Source: Hymenobacter arizonensis (GTDB lineage Bacteria > Bacteroidota > Bacteroidia > Cytophagales > Hymenobacteraceae). From it: a stretch of DNA of 64,000 bases. Position 1 is the stretch's first letter. The number at the start of each line of letters is the position of its first letter. The stretch covers positions 462,994 through 526,993 of the forward strand of contig NZ_FOXS01000002.1 of the NCBI RefSeq assembly GCF_900115775.1, given 5' to 3'. Under the pieces are notes generated by a model. It saw nothing but the letters and a program-made list of their open reading frames with translations. It was not told where the DNA came from and searched no databases. Shown here in pieces: positions 8,018 to 16,016 of the stretch. The translations under genes and the position numbers were made by a program.

Positions 8018-9049
8018 TTACTGGTACTGAATATACAGCGGCGAGGGGTTGAGAGCGATGACCTCCTGGGGCGTCATGATGTGGTGGGGCTTGGGCCGGG
8101 CATCATACTCGTAGAACAGCTTGAAGCCAGTGTATTGCACGGGCTCGTTCACGATGTAGTGCTGGTAAGAATCCTTCTTCAGGGTGGGGTCGCCGTGGCC
8201 GTCCATGTGCATCACAATCTGCACGCGCGGGTCGAGCTTGATGTTTTTGTAGTTGGAAATCATCTTGCGCGTGAAGCGGTGCACGGTGAGCACCTTGGGC
8301 GGCAGCTTGTTTTCGCTCACGATGCGGGCCAGGAAACTCACGGTGAAGTTCACGTCCTTCGCGTCGAGGGTGCCGATGCGCTGATTGGGGCGCACGCCGG
8401 GCATGGTAGACAGCGAGAATTCGGGGTCGATGCCGAGGTGAATGATGGGGTCCTTAAGGTACTTCTCTAGCTTGGGCAGTTCCACTTGCAGGGTGCTGTG
8501 GCCGGGCTGCACGTCCAGAAACAGAATGCAGTTGTGCTCCTTGGCCCAACTGATTACCTCCTCAATGGTGGCGTTGGAGTTCATCAGGCGCCACTTGCCA
8601 TCTTTGCCGGGCGTGCCTTGGGCCGTGATGGTAACGTTGTGCAGCGCGGGCTGCACGCCCCGGCTGGGGTCGGCGGCGCGCCACTCGGCCAGCACCTTCT
8701 CAAACTTGCGGAACATCTGCTCCTTGGGCTCGCGGCCCAAAATGCCCATGCCCTTCGAGCGAATGTTGCCGTAGAATGCCACAATGCGCTTGCCTGGCAG
8801 GATGGCGCCCGGTAGTTGCCCGCTCTTCTTCATGATGGAGTCGGCCAGCAGCGAGTCGCGGCGGGCGACCTGCGCCCGAATCTGGGCGCTGTCGATAACG
8901 GCAGGCTTGGCGGCAGCGCCATCGGCTGCGACGCCGTTGACGGGCTCGCCTTCAACAGCACGGGTTTGGCAAGCGGGCAGGCTAGCGGCGGCCAGCAAGC
9001 TCAAGGAAGCGGCCACTACAGCGTGGCGTGGCAGGAGGGAAAAAAACAC
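8018..9049 (-). CDS. Lipoprotein of unknown function, possible TIM-barrel fold
   Basis: 343 residues. A lipoprotein signal is seen (LSLLAAASLPAC, Cys about residue 27). The mature part has alternating strands and helices (KRIVAFYGNIRSKGMGILG, CILFLDVQPGHSTLQVELPK, IIHLGIDPEFSL, KVLTVHRFTRKMI, VQIVMHMDGHGDP), which reads like a glycoside-hydrolase-type or other TIM barrel with conserved Asp, His and Glu at strand ends. I do not recognise a named family. The start is a GTG at 9049. It is a single gene with no clear functional neighbour. Confidence 0.75.
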   Translation of the reverse strand: MFFSLLPRHAVVAASLSLLAAASLPACQTRAVEGEPVNGVAADGAAAKPAVIDSAQIRAQVARRDSLLADSIMKKSGQLPGAILPGKRIVAFYGNIRSKGMGILGREPKEQMFRKFEKVLAEWRAADPSRGVQPALHNVTITAQGTPGKDGKWRLMNSNATIEEVISWAKEHNCILFLDVQPGHSTLQVELPKLEKYLKDPIIHLGIDPEFSLSTMPGVRPNQRIGTLDAKDVNFTVSFLARIVSENKLPPKVLTVHRFTRKMISNYKNIKLDPRVQIVMHMDGHGDPTLKKDSYQHYIVNEPVQYTGFKLFYEYDARPKPHHIMTPQEVIALNPSPLYIQYQ

Positions 9050-9248
9050 TGAATAAATCTGAGTGAGAAGGCCAATACTACCCGCAAGTTAACCCCTTTT
9101 GACCGGTTGCTGTCGAGTCAAACGCAGAAAGGCCCCGGCCAACGGCGGAGCTTTTCGGGCGGTTTCTCTTGGGAGCGGGTTGCAGAGTGCCCGGAACCGA
9201 AAGTCCTGGCCTCTCGGCAAGCCACCTCTTATTTTTTGCAGAAAGGCC

Positions 9249-9452
9249 TTACCGAGTAAACTCGACGGGTACGGTGAAGGTGACGGATACTGGCTTACTG
9301 TCCTGTGTGCCCGGTGTGAAACGGGGCAATTCCCCCACGGCGGCCACCACTGCAGCGTCATGCATCGGGTCAGGCCATTTCACGACTTTAACTTGTTGGA
9401 CTTGGCCCTCGCTATCGACGTAAATAGAGACAAATACCCGCCCTGCTTTTCA
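9249..9452 (-). pseudogene. TonB C-terminal domain remnant
   Basis: The minus strand reads KAGRVFVSIYVDSEGQVQQV, then VVKWPDPMHDAAVVAAVGEL and a stop after PVSVTFTVPVEFTR. This is the TonB/TolA C-terminal domain typical of Bacteroidota (VxVxVDxxGxVxxVKVVK and FTPGxQxxKPVSVxFTVPVxF). There is no start codon: an in-frame TGA (9450-9452) directly precedes KAG, and beyond it lies palindromic repeat DNA (9469-9565). So it is a broken gene tail, just downstream of an outer-membrane receptor gene in the same direction. Confidence 0.8.
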
Positions 9453-9524
9453 GTTAGTGGGAGCTACGTTCGGCCCCCGACCCCCTCTCCAAAAAGTAGA
9501 GGAGCCGAACGATTCTGTTCTAGA

Positions 9525-9565
9525 ACCCCCTGGCCCCCTCTCCCTCGGAGAGGGGGCCAGGGGGT
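9525..9565. repeat. CCCCCTGGCCCCCTCTCC hairpin repeat
   Basis: An inverted repeat with an 18-base arm and a loop of about 5 bases, ending GGGTGAGG. Its sequence resembles the larger element at 36306-36465 and the short one at 38327-38355. A second imperfect pair (GTTCGGC / GCCGAAC) lies next to it at about 9469-9500. Confidence 0.7.
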
Positions 9566-9619
9566 GAGGCGCTTCGTTGAACGAAATCCACCTTTCTACT
9601 TTATCGAATAATCAGCAAC

Positions 9620-12085
9620 CTACATCCCCAACCGACCACGCTCAGCCGCATTGCTGTTATTCTCAAGTCGCTTGGATTTCAAGTCAGTCTTACCAAAGTT
9701 GTAAGTGAAGGACAGGCGCACTTGGCGGGTGTCGTTGCGCATTTGCTGCGACGACACGAAGGGCACCACGCTGGACGACACGCGGGGATTGAGCTGGTAG
9801 AACAAGTCCACCACCGTAAGATTGAGCGAGGCGCGCTTCTCCCAAAAGGATTTTTTGACGCCCACCGACACGTAGGAATAGGGGCCAATATCAAACAAGC
9901 CATCGAAGGAGCCGGAGTTGTAGAGGCCGTACACCCGCGTCGACCAGCCCTTGCCGATGGTGAAGGTGTTGTCGCTGCTGGCGGTGAAATTCGTCTGGCT
10001 TTTGGTGTAGGGCGTGGCGGCGTCGAGCGGGTCGGGGAAGCGCAGCTGCTGGTAGATGACGCTGGCGCTGTTGTTCATGCTCCACCACTTGGTGGGGGTG
10101 AGGGGCGCGGTGAGCGTGGCGGTAGCCAGATGGCGCTGACGGAGGTTTTGGGTGGTGTTGACGAAGCGCAGGTTGGGCGCATCGTAGAGGTAAACCGATG
10201 AGATAGCCCCGGTGGTCTGGGTGTAGTTCAGCTGCAGGCTGTAGCTCTGGTAGAGGTTGTTCCAGGAGAAGCTGTGAGCGTATTCGGGCCGTAGGGAGGC
10301 GTTGCCGCGCATGGTGGTGTAGGTATCCAGGAACCGCTCGAAGGGAATGAGGCTCTCGTAGGCGGGCCGCTGAATGTTGCGAGCGTAGCCTAGCGAAGCC
10401 GTGTAGTTGTTGGAGGCCTTGTAGTCGGCTCGCACGTTGGGAAACAGGTTGAAGTAGCTCGAATCGATGCCGCTCACCACGGTGTAGCGCGTGTGCTCGG
10501 TGCGCAGGCCGCCCTGCAGGCTCAGCCGGCCAATGGTGTGGTTCAGGTTGAAGTAGCCGGCTGCTACCTGCTCCTGGTAGCCCACCTGGGAAAATGGTGT
10601 GAGGGCCTCGGGCTGCCAGGCGCCATCGCGCAGGCTCTCGGCCAGCTGGCGGCTTTGGTTGCGGGTGTCGGTGTACTTAAGGCCGGATTCGAGGCGGGTG
10701 GTGGGGTTCCAGGTTTTGGCATAATCGGCCGACCCGGTGAAGATGTGATACGTGGCCGGAATGAAGTTGCGGAAGGAGCTGGCGCGGCTCAGTGCATTGC
10801 CGGGGCCAGCTATTTCCTGGTCGAAGGACTGCTGCTGCTCGCTGCGGTAGGTGGCATAGTTGCCGCTGAGCAGCAGGTTGGAGCCCAAGCTGTCGAGGGT
10901 GTGCTTGTAGAACAGGGTGTAGTTGGTGAAGGCTTGTTTCAGCATTACCTCTTCCTGAATATTGCTGGTAGTGAGGCCCGCGGCTTGCGCGAGGTCGGCC
11001 CGGGCAATGCCGGCGCCAGCGAGGCTTCCCGGCAGCCAATCCACGTCGAAGCCGACGGTGGTGCGGGCGCTGGGGTGGTAGTTGAGGCTGCTGTTGAAGC
11101 TGCCGTCGCGCGATACTTTGTTGAGGTTGCGCACCTGCCCGAGGGTGGCGGCAGGCTGGCGGCCCTCGTAGAGCGTGCGGCTGCCGGTGCCGCGCTCGAA
11201 GCCTTCGCGCCGGCTGAAGCTGCCGCTGGCGGCGAAGTCGAGCTTGGGGCTGCTCACCCGCAGGCCGCCGGTGAGGCCGGCGCCGGTGCGCTGGCCCTGG
11301 CGGAAGTTGGCGCCCACATTGGCAGTCCAGCCTAGCTCTTTGCTGCGCTTGGTGTAAATCTCGATGACACCGCCCGTGGCGTCGGCGTCGTACTTGGCCG
11401 AGGGGTTGCTGATGAGCTCAATGCGCTCAATCTGGTCGCCGGGCAGGCTGGCCAGCACAGTTTCGAGGCTGGTGCCGCGAGGCAGGCGCTTGCCGTTGAG
11501 CAGGATGAGGACGTTGCCCTTGCCCCGGAAGGTGAGGCGGCCGTCGACGAGCTGCACGGCGGGCGCCATGGCCAGGATGTCGTAGGCGCTGTTGCCGGCG
11601 GCCAGCAGGCTGTTGTCCACGTTCATCACTACACGGTCGGGCTTTTGCTCCAGCAGGGGCTTGCGGGCCATCACTACTACTTCGTCGAGGCGCTGGGCGG
11701 CAGCGGGCAGCGCCATGGTGCCCAGGTCGAGGGCGGGCGTGGCGGCGGCTACCTGCACGACCTGGGTATGAGGCGTGTAGCCCAGCTGCAGCACCTGCAG
11801 CTCGTAGCTGCCGGGCTTCACGGCCGGGAGGGTGAAGCGGCCGTTTTCATCGGTGAGCACGGCTTGCACCACTTTGGTTTCAGGGCCGGTGGCTTTCAGC
11901 ACCACGTTGGCGAAGGGCAAGGCTTCCTGCTTTTGCTGGTCGAGGGCACGGCCGGTGAGGGTGGTTTGGGCCAGGGCGCCGGTGGTGGCCAACAGCCAGA
12001 CCAGCAGCAGCGCTACCACGCGGTAGGCGGGGGCGGCAGGCAAAAGGGCGATGCTCAATTTCCGGGGGCGGGGCGAAGCAGTCAT
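9620..12085 (-). CDS. TonB-dependent outer membrane receptor-like protein
   Basis: 821 residues from the ATG at 12085; a longer frame to 12214 would run into the divergent kinase gene and lacks a signal at its start. A signal peptide (LLLVWLLATTGALAQ) is followed by a carboxypeptidase-like domain (about 35-115: LTGRALDQQKQEALPFANVV). Next comes a plug-like domain (LDEVVVMARKPLLEQKPDRV to KYDADATGGVIEIYTKRS) and a C-terminal OMP_b-brl_3-type beta-barrel. This is the outer membrane beta-barrel family of SusC relatives. It is divergent, with only 127 bases between, from a LytS/LytTR operon that may regulate it, and it is followed by a TonB domain remnant. Substrate unknown. Confidence 0.92.
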   Translation of the reverse strand: MTASPRPRKLSIALLPAAPAYRVVALLLVWLLATTGALAQTTLTGRALDQQKQEALPFANVVLKATGPETKVVQAVLTDENGRFTLPAVKPGSYELQVLQLGYTPHTQVVQVAAATPALDLGTMALPAAAQRLDEVVVMARKPLLEQKPDRVVMNVDNSLLAAGNSAYDILAMAPAVQLVDGRLTFRGKGNVLILLNGKRLPRGTSLETVLASLPGDQIERIELISNPSAKYDADATGGVIEIYTKRSKELGWTANVGANFRQGQRTGAGLTGGLRVSSPKLDFAASGSFSRREGFERGTGSRTLYEGRQPAATLGQVRNLNKVSRDGSFNSSLNYHPSARTTVGFDVDWLPGSLAGAGIARADLAQAAGLTTSNIQEEVMLKQAFTNYTLFYKHTLDSLGSNLLLSGNYATYRSEQQQSFDQEIAGPGNALSRASSFRNFIPATYHIFTGSADYAKTWNPTTRLESGLKYTDTRNQSRQLAESLRDGAWQPEALTPFSQVGYQEQVAAGYFNLNHTIGRLSLQGGLRTEHTRYTVVSGIDSSYFNLFPNVRADYKASNNYTASLGYARNIQRPAYESLIPFERFLDTYTTMRGNASLRPEYAHSFSWNNLYQSYSLQLNYTQTTGAISSVYLYDAPNLRFVNTTQNLRQRHLATATLTAPLTPTKWWSMNNSASVIYQQLRFPDPLDAATPYTKSQTNFTASSDNTFTIGKGWSTRVYGLYNSGSFDGLFDIGPYSYVSVGVKKSFWEKRASLNLTVVDLFYQLNPRVSSSVVPFVSSQQMRNDTRQVRLSFTYNFGKTDLKSKRLENNSNAAERGRLGM

Positions 12086-12212
12086 TGCGTGGTTTATTTG
12101 GGGCAGGGAAGAATCTGGACCGAAGTACCGGCCCGGCTTCCCCAGCCAAAAGTTCTTTCGACCAAAGCCACCTCTACCACCACCAAAGTGCGCGCCGCGC
12201 CGCACTTTCTGC

Positions 12213-13325
12213 ATGCCCGAAGCCCCTCCCCTTTCTACCAGCTACCGGCCGCGCCTGAGCAACGGTGCCATCGCCGGGCTCATGCAGGTGCTGCTGTGGG
12301 TACTGCTGGCGGCGTTCTACTTCGCCTGGAACAACCGGCCCAACTTCAATTTCACCACCCCCGTGTGGCCGCTGGTGCTGCTGGAAATGGGCTTTGCCGT
12401 GCTGCTTTTCAACAGTTTGGTTTACCTCATTATTCCGCGCTGGCTGCTGCGGGGGCGCTACGTGCTGGCTCTGGCAGGCGGCTTGCTGCTGCTGCTAACC
12501 TACCAGTTTTGGTGGTACACGGGTATTCAACTCATCACGGCTCGCCTCCCGGTCACCTCCGACCTGCGGGTGCACCTGTTGGACTACTACCCAGAGGGGC
12601 CTTGGAAGCAGCTGAGTAGCATCACGGGCTTGGTCGACCTGTCCAAAGAAGTGCTGGCAACCACGCTGTTCCCCATTCTCGTGAGCTTCCTGGCCTACGC
12701 GCTAATAGTGGACCGCCGCCGCCTGGCCCTGGAGCGCAACCACCTGCGCCTCGAGCTCAGCTACCTCAAGGCCCAGCTTAACCCGCAGTTCTTGTTCAGC
12801 ACCCTCAACCAGCTCCACGGCCTCACCCGGACCCGCGACCACCGGGCCGGCGACGTGGTGCTGCACCTGGCCGACCTACTCCGCTACACCCTTTACGAAA
12901 CCGACGCCGACCGCGTGCCCCTGGCCCGGGAGCTGGAATTTCTGGACGATTACCTCGCCCTCGAACGCCTGCGCCACCCCACGGCCAGCATTACCCACGA
13001 GGTAACGGGCACCGCCGCCTGGCAGCAGCTCGCGCCCCTGCTGCTCCACCCGTTTTACGAGCGGCTATTCGCCGGGCTCGAAACCGTAGCAGCCCCGGTA
13101 GTTATCACCAGCACGGTGTACGTCGGGGCCGAGGAACTGACGCTGGTGCTCACCCGCGAACTGGGCCCAACCTCTCTCCTACCCTACTCCACCGAGGCGG
13201 CCGTGCTCGCCGCCCAGCGTCGCCTGCAGCTGCAGTACGCCGGCCGGCACGACCTGCAACTGCAGGAAGCTTCTGGCACCTTGCGGGTTCACCTTCGCCT
13301 TCAGCTGACGCTTCATGACGGATAG
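12213..13325 (+). CDS. LytS-like histidine kinase homologue, degenerate (pseudokinase)
   Basis: 370 residues from the ATG at 12213; an in-frame start at 12051 would overlap the divergent receptor gene. About four membrane helices occur in residues 10-150 (MQVLLWVLLAAFYFAWN, WPLVLLEMGFAVLLFNSLVY). Then comes the His_kinase domain, where the normal LNPHFLFNTLN reads LNPQFLFSTLN: the phosphoacceptor His is Gln (codon 12786-12788, residue 192). In the C-terminal part the ENAFKHG N-box reads YERLFAG and no glycine box is seen, so ATP binding is probably lost. The next gene is an intact paralogue. A structural or sensory partner role, perhaps as a heterodimer, is inferred. Confidence 0.85.
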   Translation: MPEAPPLSTSYRPRLSNGAIAGLMQVLLWVLLAAFYFAWNNRPNFNFTTPVWPLVLLEMGFAVLLFNSLVYLIIPRWLLRGRYVLALAGGLLLLLTYQFWWYTGIQLITARLPVTSDLRVHLLDYYPEGPWKQLSSITGLVDLSKEVLATTLFPILVSFLAYALIVDRRRLALERNHLRLELSYLKAQLNPQFLFSTLNQLHGLTRTRDHRAGDVVLHLADLLRYTLYETDADRVPLARELEFLDDYLALERLRHPTASITHEVTGTAAWQQLAPLLLHPFYERLFAGLETVAAPVVITSTVYVGAEELTLVLTRELGPTSLLPYSTEAAVLAAQRRLQLQYAGRHDLQLQEASGTLRVHLRLQLTLHDG

Positions 13326-13368
13326 CCTCTCTACTGCGAGGGCCTGGTGACCGAAATACACGCCCCGC

Positions 13369-14472
13369 GTGCGAGTGGCGGTGCACGTGGCGCTCTGGGT
13401 GCTGTATGCGCTCTATTGGCACTCGGTGTATGCGGGTGGCTTTGGCAAAGACCCGCTCATACATTGGGGTTTTGCCCTGAAGGATACGGTAGCAGCCATC
13501 GTGGGCTTTTACTTTTTCTCGGGGGTAGTGCTGCCACGGCTGCTGCTCCGGCGGCGCTGGCTGCTCACGGTGCTGGGCGTGGTGGCCATCTACTACACTT
13601 GGGCGCTGATTTCTTACAGCTTCTTCCTGCTGGTTGATGCCTATGCGCTGGTGCCGAAAACCCAGAGCTACGTCTACCGCATCCTCGACAAAGGCCTTTG
13701 GACCGGCGTCTTAAGCTGGTACGGCGTCAGCATCGGGCTCTTCGATTTCAGCGTCATCATCATGCCCCCGCTGCTGGTGCGCTTCATCCAGTTTTTGCTG
13801 GTGAGCAGCAACCGCAGCCTGCGCCTGCAGCGCGAAAGCCTCAACCTCGAAATCAACTTTCTCAAGGCGCAGGTCAACCCGCACTTTCTCTTCAACACCC
13901 TCAACAACCTCTACACCCTGGTGATAAAGCAGGACGAGCGCGCGCCCGCCATCGTACGGCACCTCGCCGACCTCATGCACTACACCGTGTATGAATCAAA
14001 CGCCCCGCTCATGCCGCTGGCTAAGGAAACCGCTTTTTTGGAGTCTTATTTGGAGCTGGAGCGGCTGCGCTACGGCCCCAAAGTGCGCATAGCCTACCGC
14101 CCGCCAGCTCCCGGTGCCACGGGCGAGCTGGCGCCGCTGCTGTTTTTTCCCTTTGTCGAAAACGCCTTCAAGCACGGCATCGACAGCAGCCTCGACGACT
14201 CGTGGGTTGAAATTGAGCTGGCCGTGGCCCAGGGCCAGCTGCACTTCGCGGTGCGCAACAGCTACAGCCCCAGCGCCCCGCGACGCGAAGTGGGCGGCGT
14301 AGGCATTGCCAACGTCCGCAAGCGCCTCGCTCTGCACTACGCCCCTTCCGACTACCACCTGGCCATCACCCAAACAGCCGAGGCCTACGAGGTAACCCTC
14401 ACGCTGCGCCTGGCCAACGCCACTTCTCCCCTATGTCCTTCGCCCGCTTCCACCGTTTTGCTGCATGATTAA
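13369..14472 (+). CDS. LytS-like sensor histidine kinase
   Basis: 367 residues, GTG start at 13369; a stop at 13348-13350 in the same frame limits the choice. Four hydrophobic helices in the first 150 residues are followed by the His_kinase signature FLKAQVNPHFLFNTLNNL (His172), an N-box FVENAFKHG and a glycine box GVGIANVRKRL, all intact. This family signals to LytTR response regulators, and one follows with an 8-base overlap. The upstream neighbour is a degenerate paralogue. The stimulus is unknown. Confidence 0.93.
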   Translation: MRVAVHVALWVLYALYWHSVYAGGFGKDPLIHWGFALKDTVAAIVGFYFFSGVVLPRLLLRRRWLLTVLGVVAIYYTWALISYSFFLLVDAYALVPKTQSYVYRILDKGLWTGVLSWYGVSIGLFDFSVIIMPPLLVRFIQFLLVSSNRSLRLQRESLNLEINFLKAQVNPHFLFNTLNNLYTLVIKQDERAPAIVRHLADLMHYTVYESNAPLMPLAKETAFLESYLELERLRYGPKVRIAYRPPAPGATGELAPLLFFPFVENAFKHGIDSSLDDSWVEIELAVAQGQLHFAVRNSYSPSAPRREVGGVGIANVRKRLALHYAPSDYHLAITQTAEAYEVTLTLRLANATSPLCPSPASTVLLHD

Positions 14473-15163
14473 CTGCCTGATTATCGACGACGAGCCCTTT
14501 GCCCGCGAACTGCTCGAAGGCTACGTAGCCCAACTGCCCGGTCTGAACCTGGTAGCCAGCTGCGAGCACGTGTTCGAGGCGCTGGAGGTACTGCAGCAGC
14601 AGCGCGTCGACCTGCTGTTTTCCGACATCAACATGCCGCAGGTCAACGGCATCGAGTTCCTGCGCTCGCTGCCCAACCCGCCTTACGTCATCTTCGTCAC
14701 CGCCTCGCCGCACTACGCCCTCGAAGGCTTCGAGCTCGATGCGCTTGACTACGTGGTAAAGCCCGTCTCATTTCCGCGCTTCATGAAGGCCGTGAACAAG
14801 GCCGTGAGCCTGCTAGGCAGCAAGCCAGCGCCAGTGGCCACGCCCGCGCCCCAGTTCCTGTTTGTGAAGGAAGGCAACTCGCTGCAGCGCGTGCTTTTCG
14901 ATGAGATTTACTACATCGAAGGTCTGCGCGACTACATCCGCATCGTGCTCAAAAACCGCTTCGTGGTCACCTACCTGCGCATGAGCCGCATCGAAGACCA
15001 GCTGCCGGCTGACCGGTTTATCCGCATTCAGAAATCCTACATCGTGCGCCTGGATGCCATCAAGGCCATCATCGGAAACGAAGTTGAGCTATACGACTCC
15101 ACCGACCAGCTGCCCATTGGCAAGCAGTACAAGGAGTTGTTACTGGACCGGTTTGGCTTGTAA
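14465..15163 (+). CDS. LytTR-family response regulator
   Basis: 232 residues. The receiver domain (residues 1-115) carries the acidic pair (IDDE), the phosphoacceptor Asp54 in LLFSDINMP, the conserved Thr/Ser (FVTAS) and Lys (DYVVKPVSFPRF). A LytTR DNA-binding domain occupies about residues 130-230 (FDEIYYIEGLRDYIRIVLKN, FIRIQKSYIVRLDAI). The start overlaps the kinase stop, which suggests translational coupling. Likely targets include the divergent receptor gene, by position only. Confidence 0.95.
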   Translation: MINCLIIDDEPFARELLEGYVAQLPGLNLVASCEHVFEALEVLQQQRVDLLFSDINMPQVNGIEFLRSLPNPPYVIFVTASPHYALEGFELDALDYVVKPVSFPRFMKAVNKAVSLLGSKPAPVATPAPQFLFVKEGNSLQRVLFDEIYYIEGLRDYIRIVLKNRFVVTYLRMSRIEDQLPADRFIRIQKSYIVRLDAIKAIIGNEVELYDSTDQLPIGKQYKELLLDRFGL

Positions 15164-15210
15164 ATTTTAATTATACGCATCGCGAAGTGGAATGCGAAAA
15201 TCGGCTGGCG

Positions 15211-15310
15211 GAGGTAGAGACGCAATATGTTGCGTCTCGTCGTTGAACGACTTGAATAAAACAACCCAATGTCGCTGTCCCGGAGACGCAAAATATCGCG
15301 TCTCTACCTC
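15211..15310. repeat. GAGGTAGAGACGCAATAT inverted repeat
   Basis: About 100 bases with outer arms GAGGTAGAGACGC and GCGTCTCTACCTC. The left part has an additional inner pair (GAGACGCAATATGTTGCGTCTC). A relative with the same outer ends lies at 42801-42937. No coding capacity; a non-autonomous mobile palindrome is likely. Confidence 0.8.
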
Positions 15311-15458
15311 GTTCTCGCAAACCACTTTATGAGCAGTATAGCTGAATTACAGCAGGTAACTGAGAGTAAGTGAAATATATTTACGGGTTGCGGCAGCCTT
15401 TGTGGGCTGCGGCTTGTCTGCCCCGCACCTGCCACCTGTGCGGGCTTACCTTGCCTTC

Positions 15459-16016
15459 ATGCCAGCTCCACCCGCTGACCTAGCCAACCTGCTTGCCCGA
15501 TGCCACCGCCACGAGCCGGCGGCGCAACGCCAACTCTACGCACTATACGCCGGGCGCATGCTGGGCGTGGCTCGCCGCTATGTACACTCGGCGGCAGAGG
15601 CCGAAGACATTTTGCAAGATGCCTTCGTGAAGGCATTCACGCACCTCAGTGGGTTCCGGGCCGAGGGCTCATTTGAGGGCTGGCTGCGGCGCATTGTGGT
15701 CACCACGGCCCTCAACAACTGGCAAAGCGGGCAGCACCGCCGCAAGCAACTGCTGCTCGACGATGTGCCCGAGCCCTTCGCCGCCGACTCCAGCGCCCTC
15801 GAGCGCCTCAACGTGGCCGAGGTGCTGGCCCTGATGGAGCAACTGCCCGACGGCTGCCGGCTGGTGCTCAACCTCTACGCCGTGGACGGCTACAATCACA
15901 GCGAAATCGCGGAGCTGCTGGGCATCCAGGTCAGCACCTCGAAGGCCCAACTTAGCAAGGCCCGCAAACAACTTCACCTGCTGCACCAGCGGCAGAACAG
16001 CTATTTGAAATCATGA
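15459..16016 (+). CDS. ECF-type RNA polymerase sigma factor
   Basis: 185 residues from the ATG at 15459; an in-frame GTG at 15402 is less likely. Region 2 shows ARRYVHSAAEAEDILQDAFV and FVKAFTHLSGFRAEGSFEGW. Region 4 shows LPDGCRLVLNLYAVDGYNHS and EIAELLGIQVSTSKAQLSKA. Typical of the sigma-70 family proteins of Bacteroidota. The stop overlaps the next start in ATGA (16013-16016), so the pair is translationally coupled to a membrane protein that probably acts as its partner. Confidence 0.95.
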   Translation: MPAPPADLANLLARCHRHEPAAQRQLYALYAGRMLGVARRYVHSAAEAEDILQDAFVKAFTHLSGFRAEGSFEGWLRRIVVTTALNNWQSGQHRRKQLLLDDVPEPFAADSSALERLNVAEVLALMEQLPDGCRLVLNLYAVDGYNHSEIAELLGIQVSTSKAQLSKARKQLHLLHQRQNSYLKS

